Assembly: GCA_963702305.1 (NCBI GenBank)
Contig: CAVPBX010000012.1
Coordinates: 62,001-126,000 of the forward strand
Length of the DNA stretch: 64,000 nt
Reading direction: 5' to 3'
Source of the DNA: PALSA-693 sp963702305
GTDB lineage: Bacteria; Actinomycetota; Acidimicrobiia; Acidimicrobiales; Palsa-688
The position numbers and the translations under genes were made by a program. Position 1 is the stretch's first letter, and each line of letters opens with the position of its first letter. Below the pieces are notes generated by a model, which was not told where the DNA came from, searched no databases, and was given only the letters and a program-made list of their open reading frames with translations. This document shows positions 26,988 to 35,238 of the stretch, one piece after another.

Positions 26988-28231
26988 CACGGCCCCTCGA
27001 AGGGGTCGTAGGGGTGGGAGCTCAACTGCACCCACCCGCCGTCGGTGATGGCGATGACCTCCTCTGACCGGTAGCCGGCCGCGCCGTCGTCCCAGATGAC
27101 AGGTTCGAGGACCAGCACCATGCCCGGTTGGAGCACCAGCCCCTCGTCGAAGGCCTCGCCGAGATCGGTCCCGATCAGGGGCATCTCGGCGCTGTCGGTG
27201 CCGACCCCATGGGCCAGGTAGAAGTGCTCGATCCAGGGTCGCTCCCCGCCGTTGGCTGCCGTGGCGGCCCGACCCAGCTCCAGGCCGGTGGCGCCGGGCC
27301 GGCAGCATTCCAGCACGGCGGCGACCACCGCGGCCCACCGGTCGAACTGGCGTTGCTGGCGCGGGCTGGGACTCGGTTCGGTGCCGACGATCCAGGTCCG
27401 CCCGAAGTCCGAAGCGTAACCCTCGTAGGTGATCCCGGAGTCGACCCAGATGACGTCGCCGGCTTCGAGGATCCGGTCGCCGGTGTGGATCGGGAAGGCC
27501 AGGCCGCCGTGGGTCGTCCACGGACCGTCGCCGCGGGCGGCCGGCATCACCTGCCAGATGGGATCGATGGCGTTGGTCGTGGCCCCCAACTCGAACACCC
27601 GCTGCAGGAACCGGGCGCTGAGGTCCGTTTGGCGCACCCCGGGACGCAGCAGCTTGCGGACGTCCCACATGGCCACCTCGTTGAGGTGCTGGGCGGTGCG
27701 GATGCAGGCCAGCTCGTCGGGCGTCTTGCAGAGCTTGGCGGCGGCCAGCACCGTCGAGGCCCCGCCGAACTGCCGGCCGGGGAGGCCCCGCCGCATGGCG
27801 TGGGTGACCTCGTCGCATGCCAGCCGGGCGTCCGGACCGAACACCTCGGCGAGGGCGGCGGCCAGACCGGCGACGCCGTCGTCGAGCTCCGGGTACAGCG
27901 GAGGGTGCAGGAAGCCGGCGGCCAGCTCGGGCGGGGCGCCTTCTGGATACGGGGTGTAGAGGTGGGGCGCGGGCTGACCGGTGGCGATCAGGGCGACCGG
28001 CCGGCCCCATAGGCCGTGGCTGCTGTCCACGCCCGGGGCGAGCGCCCCGGTGGCGTAGGCCACCGCGTTGGTGCCCATGAGGACGAGGCCGTCGAGGCCG
28101 GCGGCGGCCATCTGCTGCTGCAACTTGGCGTGGCGGTCCGCTCGCATACGGGCCAGATCGGGCGCGGGAGGGATCGGCATGGCGGCGATCAACAGTCCCT
28201 CCTCGGCGGGCCGCGCTGACGTGTGCGTCAT
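26984..28231 (-). CDS. M24 family metallopeptidase (Xaa-Pro dipeptidase-like)
   Basis: A 415-residue pita-bread-fold enzyme. The five metal ligands expected of active M24 peptidases are visible: D in VIWVDSGITYEG, D in SDFGRTW, H in LAHGVGTD, E in VLVLEPVIWD and E in YRSEEVIAI. The N-terminal domain is of the creatinase/prolidase type. Because the metal ligands are kept, a peptidase is more likely than a creatinase, which lacks them. The ATG at 28229-28231 has no ribosome site and lies 8-13 bases from a TACTAT box, so the transcript may be leaderless. The downstream M24 paralogue overlaps by four bases. Confidence 0.82.
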   Translation of the reverse strand: MTHTSARPAEEGLLIAAMPIPPAPDLARMRADRHAKLQQQMAAAGLDGLVLMGTNAVAYATGALAPGVDSSHGLWGRPVALIATGQPAPHLYTPYPEGAPPELAAGFLHPPLYPELDDGVAGLAAALAEVFGPDARLACDEVTHAMRRGLPGRQFGGASTVLAAAKLCKTPDELACIRTAQHLNEVAMWDVRKLLRPGVRQTDLSARFLQRVFELGATTNAIDPIWQVMPAARGDGPWTTHGGLAFPIHTGDRILEAGDVIWVDSGITYEGYASDFGRTWIVGTEPSPSPRQQRQFDRWAAVVAAVLECCRPGATGLELGRAATAANGGERPWIEHFYLAHGVGTDSAEMPLIGTDLGEAFDEGLVLQPGMVLVLEPVIWDDGAAGYRSEEVIAITDGGWVQLSSHPYDPFEGPW

Positions 28232-28319
28232 AGTAGGTGTCCAACTGTGAGTACGCCGCGGTTGGACGGTTCGGAGCGGACCCTTATGATCGGTCCGGTA
28301 GGCGCCCAGACGACCCGAG

Positions 28320-29486
28320 GTGACCGGCTTGGACTACGACTTCGGCGACCGGGCTTCCGAGTTGCGGTCACGGTTGCGGCAGCTGATCGCGACGGAGATC
28401 CCGTCCGGCTATCTGGGCGCGTTCACCGACGACCCAGACGACCTCGAGGTGGCCCAACGCTTCTGCCGGCGGCTGGCCGCGGCGGGTTTGCTGACCGTCT
28501 CCTGGCCTGAGGAGTACGGGGGCGCAGGCGGCACGGTGTGGGAGCAGACCGTCGTGCGCGAGGAGATGTGGGCCCACCACGAGCCGCGCGGCGCCCAGTA
28601 CATGGGGCTCAATTGGGTGGGCCCGGCCATCATGGCCTTCGGGACCGAGGAGCAGAAACAACGGTTCCTGCCGCCGATCGCGGCCGGGGAGGTCATCTGG
28701 TGCCAGGGCTTCAGCGAGCCGGACGCCGGGTCCGACCTGGCGTCCCTGACCACCCGCGCCGAGCCCGACGGCGACGGCTTCCGCCTCACCGGCCAGAAGA
28801 TCTGGACCTCCTACGCCCAGATGGCGCAGTGGTGCGTGCTGGCCGCCCGGGTCGGAGTGGCCACGGCGAAGAAGCACGAGGGCATCACCATCTTCCTGGT
28901 CCCGATGGACCGGGACGGCATCACCGTGCACCCCATCCGCAGCATGCTCGGCCCCCACCATCTCAACGAATGTTTCTTCGACGAGGTCGCGGTCGGCCCC
29001 GAGGAGGTGCTCGGTGGCGTCGGCAACGGGTGGGCGGTGATCCGCCGGGCGCTCGCCCACGAGCGGGTCGGCATCGCCCGCTACGCCCGCTGCGACCGGC
29101 TCCTGTCCCAGCAGGCCGGCGATCCGGCCCGGTTCCGGGCCCTCCCGGCGGGGGTGCAGCAGGAGTGGGTCCGCGCCCTGGTGGCGGTGCGAGTGGCCCG
29201 GCTGCTGGCGTACCGCGCCGTCGCCGAGCAGGAGGCCGGCCAGCCCGACGACGCCACCGCCAGCGTGGCCCGCCTGGCCGTCACCCAGTGCGACCAGCAG
29301 GTCGCCGAGCTGCTGTTCCAGACCGTCGAGGACGACAGCCTCGAGGACCGCAGCCGGGAGGGCGCCCCCCAAGGCGGCGCCATCGAGGACCATTGGCGCT
29401 ACGCCCAGGCCGCCACGGTGGCGTCCGGGACGATCGAGATCCAGCGGCAGATCGTGGCCCGATCCTTGCTGGGCGGGCGCGGATGA
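28320..29486 (+). CDS. Acyl-CoA dehydrogenase, FAD-binding alpha-type subunit
   Basis: A 388-residue acyl-CoA dehydrogenase with FAD/substrate loops GFSEPDAGSDLASLTTRA and GQKIWTSYA, and a C-terminal TVASGTIEIQRQIVARSLLG. The usual catalytic-base position is hard to assign, as in other heterotetrameric enzymes. The next gene encodes a shorter, degenerate homologue and overlaps it (ATGA). The pair therefore looks like an alpha2-beta2 enzyme of the FadE26-27 or FadE28-29 type used on sterol-like side chains. The GTG start follows CGAGG immediately. It is divergent from the M24 genes. Confidence 0.88.
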   Translation: MTGLDYDFGDRASELRSRLRQLIATEIPSGYLGAFTDDPDDLEVAQRFCRRLAAAGLLTVSWPEEYGGAGGTVWEQTVVREEMWAHHEPRGAQYMGLNWVGPAIMAFGTEEQKQRFLPPIAAGEVIWCQGFSEPDAGSDLASLTTRAEPDGDGFRLTGQKIWTSYAQMAQWCVLAARVGVATAKKHEGITIFLVPMDRDGITVHPIRSMLGPHHLNECFFDEVAVGPEEVLGGVGNGWAVIRRALAHERVGIARYARCDRLLSQQAGDPARFRALPAGVQQEWVRALVAVRVARLLAYRAVAEQEAGQPDDATASVARLAVTQCDQQVAELLFQTVEDDSLEDRSREGAPQGGAIEDHWRYAQAATVASGTIEIQRQIVARSLLGGRG

Positions 29487-30445
29487 ACCCGGCCCTCCCG
29501 GAGGAAGCGGCGCAGTTCGGCGCCGCGGCGGAAAAAGCCTTCACCGCCGCCGGCGGCGTCGACCTGGCCCGCCGGGCCGAGGTGGATCCGCAGCTGCGGA
29601 CGGGGCCCGTCGCCCAGGCCCTGGAGGGCCTCGGCGTCGACGAGCTCGACCCGCGCACCGATCTGGACACCGCGGCAGCGGCCGCGGAGCTGTGCCGGAA
29701 CGCGGGCCGGGTGGTCCTGCCCTACCCGCTGGTCGCCGTCCTGCTGCGGGACCCCGCCGGGTTGCCGTTCGCCCTGGTCCCCGACGACCACGGACGGGCC
29801 AACCACGCCGACCTCTTCGCCACCTGGCGGGTGGCCCCGCTCAAGGGGGCCGCGGCGCTGGCGACGCCTACGGGCGCCCGGTTGGCGTCGAAACTGGGGC
29901 CATTTGTCACGGATCTGGTCGTGACCGACCTCGCCGTCGGGGAACGCCGGCCCGACCGGGCCGCCGGGGCTGACGCCACCTGGCAACTGGTCCTGACCGG
30001 CTGGTGGATCCTGGGCACGACTGAGCGAGCCGTCGAGCTCGCCGTCGACCACGTGCAGGGGCGGCTCCAGTTCGGCCAACCCCTGGCCCGGTTCCAGGCC
30101 GTGCAGTTTCAATTGGCCGATGCCGTCGTCGCCGTGGACGGGTTGCGCGAGCTGTGCCGCTTCACCCTGTGGCGCCTCTTCGCCGACCCCGCCGCGGCGC
30201 CGGTGGACGCGCTGGCGCTCCGGTTGCACGCCTTGGAGGTGGCCCGGACGGTGTTGCGAACCAGCCAACAACTGCACGGGGCGGCCGGGCTGTGCGACGA
30301 GTACGACATCTCCGTGCTGTACCGCCACGTGCAACCGGACCTGCGGCTGCCGTTCGGGGCGACCCGCACCGCGACGGAGCTGGCCGGGGCGGTGCCCGAG
30401 CTGGGCTTCGCCGGCCTTTTTGCCCATGGGGGCACCCAGCCGTGA
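29483..30445 (+). CDS. Acyl-CoA dehydrogenase, partner (beta-type) subunit
   Basis: A 320-residue acyl-CoA dehydrogenase homologue that keeps the C-terminal helical domain (QGRLQFGQPLARFQAVQFQL, TSQQLHGAAGLCDEYDISVL) but has lost the usual FAD-contacting GSD loop in the middle. This fits the non-identical partner of a heterotetramer, with GLCDEYD possibly giving the catalytic acid. The start overlaps the previous stop and the next gene starts inside its own stop (GTGA), so stoichiometric translation is likely. Confidence 0.82.
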   Translation: MNPALPEEAAQFGAAAEKAFTAAGGVDLARRAEVDPQLRTGPVAQALEGLGVDELDPRTDLDTAAAAAELCRNAGRVVLPYPLVAVLLRDPAGLPFALVPDDHGRANHADLFATWRVAPLKGAAALATPTGARLASKLGPFVTDLVVTDLAVGERRPDRAAGADATWQLVLTGWWILGTTERAVELAVDHVQGRLQFGQPLARFQAVQFQLADAVVAVDGLRELCRFTLWRLFADPAAAPVDALALRLHALEVARTVLRTSQQLHGAAGLCDEYDISVLYRHVQPDLRLPFGATRTATELAGAVPELGFAGLFAHGGTQP

Positions 30446-32184
30446 CCGAGTTGCAGGGTCCGCCACTGGAGACCGCCGAGGGGGTCGGGGCCTTGACGAT
30501 CGGAGGGTTCCTGACCGAGGTGTGCGACCGGTTCGCCGGCAACGAAGCCCTGGTGTTCGACGATCCCCTCCGCGGCGGGATCACGCAACGATGGACCTAC
30601 GCCGACCTGGGCCGTCAGGCCCGCAGGGTGGCGGCGGCCCTGGTGGCCTCCGGTGTGGGCAAGGGAACGCGCGTCGGCATCGTGATGGGCAACCGACCGG
30701 AGGCGGTGGCCGCCTACTTCGGCGCCCCGCTGGCGGGCGCGGTCGCGGTACCCCTGTCCACCTTCGCGCCGGCGCCGGAGCTCGGCTATCTGCTCCGGCA
30801 CGCGGACATCGACGTCCTGCTGACCCAGTCCGTCATGCTCCGGCGCCGCTTCGTCGATGACCTCCTCACCCTCTGCCCCGAACTGGGCTCGGACGAAAGC
30901 GGGCCGCTCCACGCGGCTGCCTTCCCCTTTCTCCGCCAGGTCGTCGCCGTGGGTCTCGACCGGCCGCAGGGGCGCGTGCAGCCGTGGGCGGCGTTTCTGG
31001 AGTCCGGCCGCGACGTCCCGGCCGGCGTCATCGACGCCCGGGCCGCCGAGACCGCTCCGTCGGACCCGGGGGTCATCATCTACAGCTCCGGCACGACCGA
31101 CCGGCCGAAAGGGATGCTGCACCATCACCGGGCGCCGGTCCTGCAGTTCTGGTTGCAGGCCCGGGTGTTCGGCCGCCACCAGCAGACCCGGTTGTGGACG
31201 GCCCTGCCGATGTTCTGGACCGCGGGCATGAACACCGCCATGGGATCGACGCTGGCCACAGGCGGCTGCTGGGTGATGCAGGAGTCCTTCGACGCCGAGG
31301 CGGCCTTGGGACTGATGGCCCGGGAGCGGGTCACCGAGCCGTACACCCTCCCCCACCAGACGGCGGCCCTGGAGGAGCATCCGGACTGGGCGGCGACCGA
31401 CCTGTCGTCGTTGCGGTGCGTGTACGGCAAGTCGGCGTTCGCCCGCCACCCGACCGTCGACGGCGACCCAGGCTGGAACATGCCCGTCGCCTACGGCCTG
31501 TCGGAGACGTGCTCCGGCTTCGCCTCGCATTTCTCGGACACGCCCCGCGAGCTGCTCAAGGCCAGCATGGGCCGGCTGCTGCCCGGCAACCGCCTGCGGA
31601 TCGTGGATCCCGAGACCGGTCGGACCCTTGGCCCCAATGAAGACGGTGAGCTCGCCATCGCCGGGCCCACCCTGATGGAGCGGTACGTGAAAGTGGATCG
31701 TGAGGACTGCTTCGACGCGGACGGTTTCTTTCACACTGGTGACGCCGGGTTCTTCGACGAGGACGGCTTCGTCCACTGGACCGGCCGGCGGTCGGAGATG
31801 ATCAAGACCGGCGGCGCCAACGTGTCGCCGGCGGAGCTGGAGGTGGCCCTGCGGGCCTGCCAGCCGGTGAAGCTGGCCCGGGTTCTCGGCCTGCCCGACG
31901 CTCGGCTCGGCCAGGTGGTCATCCTGTGCGCGGTGCTGAAAGAAGGGGCCGACGCGACCGAGGACGACATCCGCAACTTCCTCCGGGGCCGCCTGTCCGG
32001 CTACAAAGTCCCGGCGCGGGTCCTGTTCTTTACCGACGGCGAGATCCCCATGACCGGCAGCGACACCAAGGTGCGAGACGCCGAATTGCTGCGGCTGGTC
32101 CAAGCCCGGCTGGCTCCGGCACCACCGGCCGAGTCAGCCCCCGATCCGAGCAGAGCAGGAGCGACCCGTGACCACCACCGCTGA
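30442..32184 (+). CDS. AMP-forming acyl-CoA synthetase
   Basis: A 580-residue ANL-family enzyme. Motifs: IIYSSGTTDRPKGMLHHH, AYGLSETCSGFA, HTGDAGFFDEDGFVHWTGRR and the C-terminal IPMTGSDTKV, where the catalytic lysine follows threonine. It activates a carboxylate for the acyl-CoA dehydrogenase encoded by the two preceding genes. The GTG start overlaps the upstream stop. The last 17 bases overlap the next reading frame, so the operon continues. The substrate is unknown; the neighbours suggest a medium or bulky acid. Confidence 0.87.
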   Translation: MTELQGPPLETAEGVGALTIGGFLTEVCDRFAGNEALVFDDPLRGGITQRWTYADLGRQARRVAAALVASGVGKGTRVGIVMGNRPEAVAAYFGAPLAGAVAVPLSTFAPAPELGYLLRHADIDVLLTQSVMLRRRFVDDLLTLCPELGSDESGPLHAAAFPFLRQVVAVGLDRPQGRVQPWAAFLESGRDVPAGVIDARAAETAPSDPGVIIYSSGTTDRPKGMLHHHRAPVLQFWLQARVFGRHQQTRLWTALPMFWTAGMNTAMGSTLATGGCWVMQESFDAEAALGLMARERVTEPYTLPHQTAALEEHPDWAATDLSSLRCVYGKSAFARHPTVDGDPGWNMPVAYGLSETCSGFASHFSDTPRELLKASMGRLLPGNRLRIVDPETGRTLGPNEDGELAIAGPTLMERYVKVDREDCFDADGFFHTGDAGFFDEDGFVHWTGRRSEMIKTGGANVSPAELEVALRACQPVKLARVLGLPDARLGQVVILCAVLKEGADATEDDIRNFLRGRLSGYKVPARVLFFTDGEIPMTGSDTKVRDAELLRLVQARLAPAPPAESAPDPSRAGATRDHHR

Positions 32185-33370
32185 CGAGCAAGCCAACCCC
32201 ACCGCGCCGAGCGGCCTGGACACCTCGGACCTCGACCGGTACATGGGCGTGCCGATGGAGCCAGGCGAGCTGAAGGAGCCGGTGACGGTCAACGACGTGC
32301 GCCGCTGGGTGCAGGCCATGCACTATCCCAACCCCCTGCACTACGACGAGGTCTGGGCGCAGGCCGGCCGGTTCGGGCACATCGTGGCCCCGCAGTCCTT
32401 TACGGTGGCGTGCGACACCAGCCACGGTTGCTCGCCGGCCCAAGTCGGGCGCATCCCCAACTCGCACTTGATCTTCGGCGGCGACGAATGGTGGTTTTTC
32501 GGGCCCCGCATCGAGGCCGGCGACAAGCTGGTGTGCCACCGCATGCCCTACGACTTCAAGGTGGCGGACACCAAGTTCGCCGGTCCGACCTGCTTCCAGC
32601 GCGGCGACACGCTGTACATCAACCAGCGGGGCGAGCGGATTGGTCAACAGCGTTCGACGTCGATCCGCTACCAGGTGCGCGAGGCCCACGAGAAGAACCT
32701 GTTCGACCGGCCGGGCGACCCGGAATGGACCGACGCGCAGCTGCTCGAGCTGGAGGAGATCAAGGGCGGCTTCATCGCCCAGATCCAGGACCTGGGCCAC
32801 GCCAAGCGGCTGCACGGCTCCGTGGCCGTGGGCCAGGAGCTGGCCCCGACCGTGCTCGGTCCGCACAGCTTGGCCAGCTTCAGCACCGAGTGGCGGGCGT
32901 ATCCCATGACCACGTGGGGCGCCACCAGCAAGGGTCCCACCACCGTCCGGGCCGAGGCCCTCGGCTACACCAAGGAGATGAGCGGCTTCGAGGGTGACCG
33001 CCGGATGGAGCGGGTCAATCCCGAGCTGACCGACGGCGCCTACTACGGGCCTTCCCGGGGCCACCTGCAGCCCCGGTGGGCCCAGCACGTCGGGATGGCC
33101 CGCGGCTACGGCTACGGCGCGTCGATGGGGGCCTGGATCCTCGACTACGTGGCGGCGTGGGGGGGCGAATGGGGCTTCATCACCCACTCGGACGCCCAGT
33201 ACCGCCACCCGGCTTTCACCGGCGACGCCACCTTCATCCGCGGCCGGGTCATCGACACCCGGGTGGAACGCAAGCGCCGCCACCTGGCGACCGTGTCGGT
33301 CGAGCTCACCAACCAGGACGAGGTGGTGATGGCCAAGGGCACGGTCGACATCGAGCTGCCGGCCGACTGA
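32168..33370 (+). CDS. MaoC-like (FAS1-type dehydratase N-terminal) double-hotdog protein
   Basis: A 400-residue protein with a hotdog-fold hydratase-type N-terminal half: TVNDVRRWVQAMHYPNPLHY and DEVWAQAGRFGHIVAPQSF resemble the D-x5-H catalytic environment of MaoC enzymes. The C-terminal half has HSDAQYRHPAFTGDATFIR and VSVELTNQDEVVMAKGTVDI, a second hotdog ending. It probably hydrates the enoyl-CoA made by the upstream dehydrogenase. GTG 32168 follows GCAGGAGC and overlaps the synthetase gene. It is the last gene of this plus-strand operon, ending 12 bases from the convergent guanidine operon. Confidence 0.75.
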   Translation: MTTTADEQANPTAPSGLDTSDLDRYMGVPMEPGELKEPVTVNDVRRWVQAMHYPNPLHYDEVWAQAGRFGHIVAPQSFTVACDTSHGCSPAQVGRIPNSHLIFGGDEWWFFGPRIEAGDKLVCHRMPYDFKVADTKFAGPTCFQRGDTLYINQRGERIGQQRSTSIRYQVREAHEKNLFDRPGDPEWTDAQLLELEEIKGGFIAQIQDLGHAKRLHGSVAVGQELAPTVLGPHSLASFSTEWRAYPMTTWGATSKGPTTVRAEALGYTKEMSGFEGDRRMERVNPELTDGAYYGPSRGHLQPRWAQHVGMARGYGYGASMGAWILDYVAAWGGEWGFITHSDAQYRHPAFTGDATFIRGRVIDTRVERKRRHLATVSVELTNQDEVVMAKGTVDIELPAD

Positions 33371-33382
33371 CGCCCGCGCCCG

Positions 33383-34534
33383 TCACGAACCGCGCCGCGG
33401 CAGGTGCCCGGCCCGGACCAGGCAACCGAGGGTGTCGCAGATGACGCGGGTGGCGATCAGCGAGGTGATGTCGGCGTTGTCGTACGGCGGCGAGCACTCG
33501 ACGACCTCGATCCCCGCCAGGGGACGAGCCGCGATCAGCTGGATGAACTTGAGGACCTCCCGGGGCAGGAAGCCGCCCGGCTCGGGCCAGCCCGTCCCCG
33601 GCACGAAGGCGGCGTCCAGACAGTCGACGTCGAAAGAGAGCCACACCGCGGCTGCCCCGTCCCACGCCACGTCCAGGGCCCGCTGGGCGGCGGCTTCGAT
33701 GCCCATCTCCACGCAGTCGGTCACGGTCATGATCGTGGTCTGCCGCTCACGACCGACTTTGACCCCGGGCCGGGGCGCCTGCCAGCCGCCGATACCGACC
33801 TGCACCAGGTTCTTGGCCGGCACGTTGGGGAGGTTGGTGGCGTGGAACCACGGGGTGGTGTGCATCCGCTCGTCGAGGTCGGTCTCCTGGGTGTCGACGT
33901 GCCGGTCGAAGTGGATGATGCCGAGGTTCCCGTCGAGATGCTCGGCCACCCCCCGGGTGGTGGGGTAGCCGATCGAGTGGTCCCCGCCGAGGACGACCGG
34001 GAAGGACCCGGACGCGTAGACGTGGCCGACCCCCTTGCTGATCTGGTCGAAGGTCTTCTCGATGTTGGCCGGGATGGTGAAGATGTCGCCCACGTCGGCG
34101 ATGGTGATGCTCTCCCGCAGGTCGACGCCCAGCTCGAAGCTGTACGGACCGTACAGGGCCGAGATGCGGCGGATGCCCTGGGGCCCGAAGCGGGTGCCCG
34201 GCCGGTAGGTGGTGCCCCCGTCGTAGGGGGCGCCCAGGACGGTCACGTCGTACGCACCGCACCGCCGGACGTCCTCCACATAGGGGGCCTTGAGGAAGGT
34301 GTTGATGCCGGCGAAATGCGGCAGCTCCCCGCGAGAGAACGTCGGAATGCGCTTGTCGACGATGGACTCGGCGCCGGGCAGGCCGAGTTCGAGGCCCCGG
34401 GCCACCTCCGCCTCCCACCGGGTGGTGGGCAGCGTCGCTTCGGCCGCGACGGCGTAACGGGCCTCCGGACCGTAGAACGGGTGGAGATCGGTCTCCCCCT
34501 CGCCCTCCTGTTGCCCCGTCTGCGGTGGTGTCAC
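33383..34534 (-). CDS. Ureohydrolase, guanidine hydrolase (GdmH/Sll1077)-like
   Basis: A 383-residue member of the arginase/agmatinase superfamily, the last gene of the riboswitch-led operon. All binuclear-metal ligands are present: H186 (GGDHS), D210, H212 and D214 (IIHFDRHVDTQETD), and D302 and D304 (WLSFDVDCLDAAF). The long N-terminus (LPHFAGINTFLKAPYVEDVR), the DRH in place of the usual DAH, and MHTTPWFHATN resemble, from memory, cyanobacterial Sll1077. Sll1077 is a nickel-dependent guanidine hydrolase (guanidine to urea plus ammonia). The riboswitch context supports that reading, but activity on another guanidino compound is possible. The GTG start has AAAGGGG about nine bases upstream. 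No nickel chaperone genes are nearby. Confidence 0.75.
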   Translation of the reverse strand: MTPPQTGQQEGEGETDLHPFYGPEARYAVAAEATLPTTRWEAEVARGLELGLPGAESIVDKRIPTFSRGELPHFAGINTFLKAPYVEDVRRCGAYDVTVLGAPYDGGTTYRPGTRFGPQGIRRISALYGPYSFELGVDLRESITIADVGDIFTIPANIEKTFDQISKGVGHVYASGSFPVVLGGDHSIGYPTTRGVAEHLDGNLGIIHFDRHVDTQETDLDERMHTTPWFHATNLPNVPAKNLVQVGIGGWQAPRPGVKVGRERQTTIMTVTDCVEMGIEAAAQRALDVAWDGAAAVWLSFDVDCLDAAFVPGTGWPEPGGFLPREVLKFIQLIAARPLAGIEVVECSPPYDNADITSLIATRVICDTLGCLVRAGHLPRRGS

Positions 34535-34556
34535 GTCGGCCCCTTTCCGGGAGCGG

Positions 34557-35144
34557 TCATGACCGGCCGTCGTGGACGCGAGCGGCCACGGCCGGCTGGT
34601 CGGGTTCGTGGATGGAGCCGGTGGTCTGCCAGCGCCCGGCGCGATAGTCCTGGCGGACGGCGGTGAACGGGTGATGGGGCCGGCCGTCGGCGATGCTGAT
34701 GCGCCAGCGGTCCACGCTGATCACCATCCGGCCGACGCCGATGTCGACCGTCGTCTCGGGCCGGTCGTCGCTCAGCCGGCTCCACTCCTCCTCGAACGGC
34801 ACCTGCCGGCCGGCCCAGTCGATGGCGCCGCGCTCCACCATGAGCCCGCGCTCGCGTACCAGGGGGTTGGCGTCGGGCGCGCCGTCCCGGCGCAGGTCGA
34901 AGCGGTGGTGCCAGGTCATGACCGGGGGATCCCAGTCCGCGGTCCCGCCGAACGCCCAGGCCGCGGCGAAGGCCGCCGCCGGCGCGGCGGGGTCGACCAC
35001 CACATCGTTTCGCGGCAGCCGGATGTCGGCGTACCAGTCGGGGCTCTGCAGCCACAGCACCTCGCAGGCGTCGATGCTGCGCACGCCGTCGACGATGAGA
35101 CCGGCCCGCCGCCACGCCCCGGTCAGCTCCGCCGGCACGCTCAT
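34557..35144 (-). CDS. Uncharacterised HRI1-like beta-barrel protein
   Basis: A 195-residue protein rich in beta strands and aromatic residues, with AWRRAGLIVDG, VLWLQSPDWYADIRLPR, WDPPVMTWHHRFDLRR and DIGVGRMVISVDRWRIS. The pattern resembles the lipocalin-like HRI1 family, known from fungi and scattered bacteria and without assigned function; that match is from memory. It has no signal peptide or membrane segment. It sits between the Rieske oxygenase and the guanidine-hydrolase-like gene in the same operon. It may bind a small substrate or cofactor for one of these enzymes, which is speculation. Confidence 0.55.
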   Translation of the reverse strand: MSVPAELTGAWRRAGLIVDGVRSIDACEVLWLQSPDWYADIRLPRNDVVVDPAAPAAAFAAAWAFGGTADWDPPVMTWHHRFDLRRDGAPDANPLVRERGLMVERGAIDWAGRQVPFEEEWSRLSDDRPETTVDIGVGRMVISVDRWRISIADGRPHHPFTAVRQDYRAGRWQTTGSIHEPDQPAVAARVHDGRS

Positions 35145-35154
35145 GCCGCGCCGG

Positions 35155-35238
35155 TCACAGGTCGGGGGGGAACTGCTGGGCGAGTTCCCGGGTGAGTAGG
35201 GGCCAGACCATCGGGTCGGGGCCGGGTCCGGCGGTCAT
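35155..35238 (-). CDS. 27-residue small ORF between Rieske and HRI1-like genes
   Basis: The ATG at 35236-35238 overlaps the TGA of the Rieske oxygenase gene as ATGA, the same coupling used throughout this operon. It runs 27 codons to a TGA at 35155-35157, ten bases before the next ATG. The peptide begins MTAGPGPDPMVWPLL and ends QQFPPDL, with a short amphipathic middle (LLTRELAQQF). The position and coupling argue that it is translated; the function is unknown. It could also be a leader-type spacer that carries ribosomes to the next gene. Confidence 0.45.
   Translation of the reverse strand: MTAGPGPDPMVWPLLTRELAQQFPPDL

Noticed and set aside
26984..28231. Creatinase (creatine amidinohydrolase) as the name for the M24 protein
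   Set aside because: It is tempting beside a creatininase homologue, but the five M24 metal ligands are kept, while creatinase lacks them. The gene is also outside the riboswitch operon.
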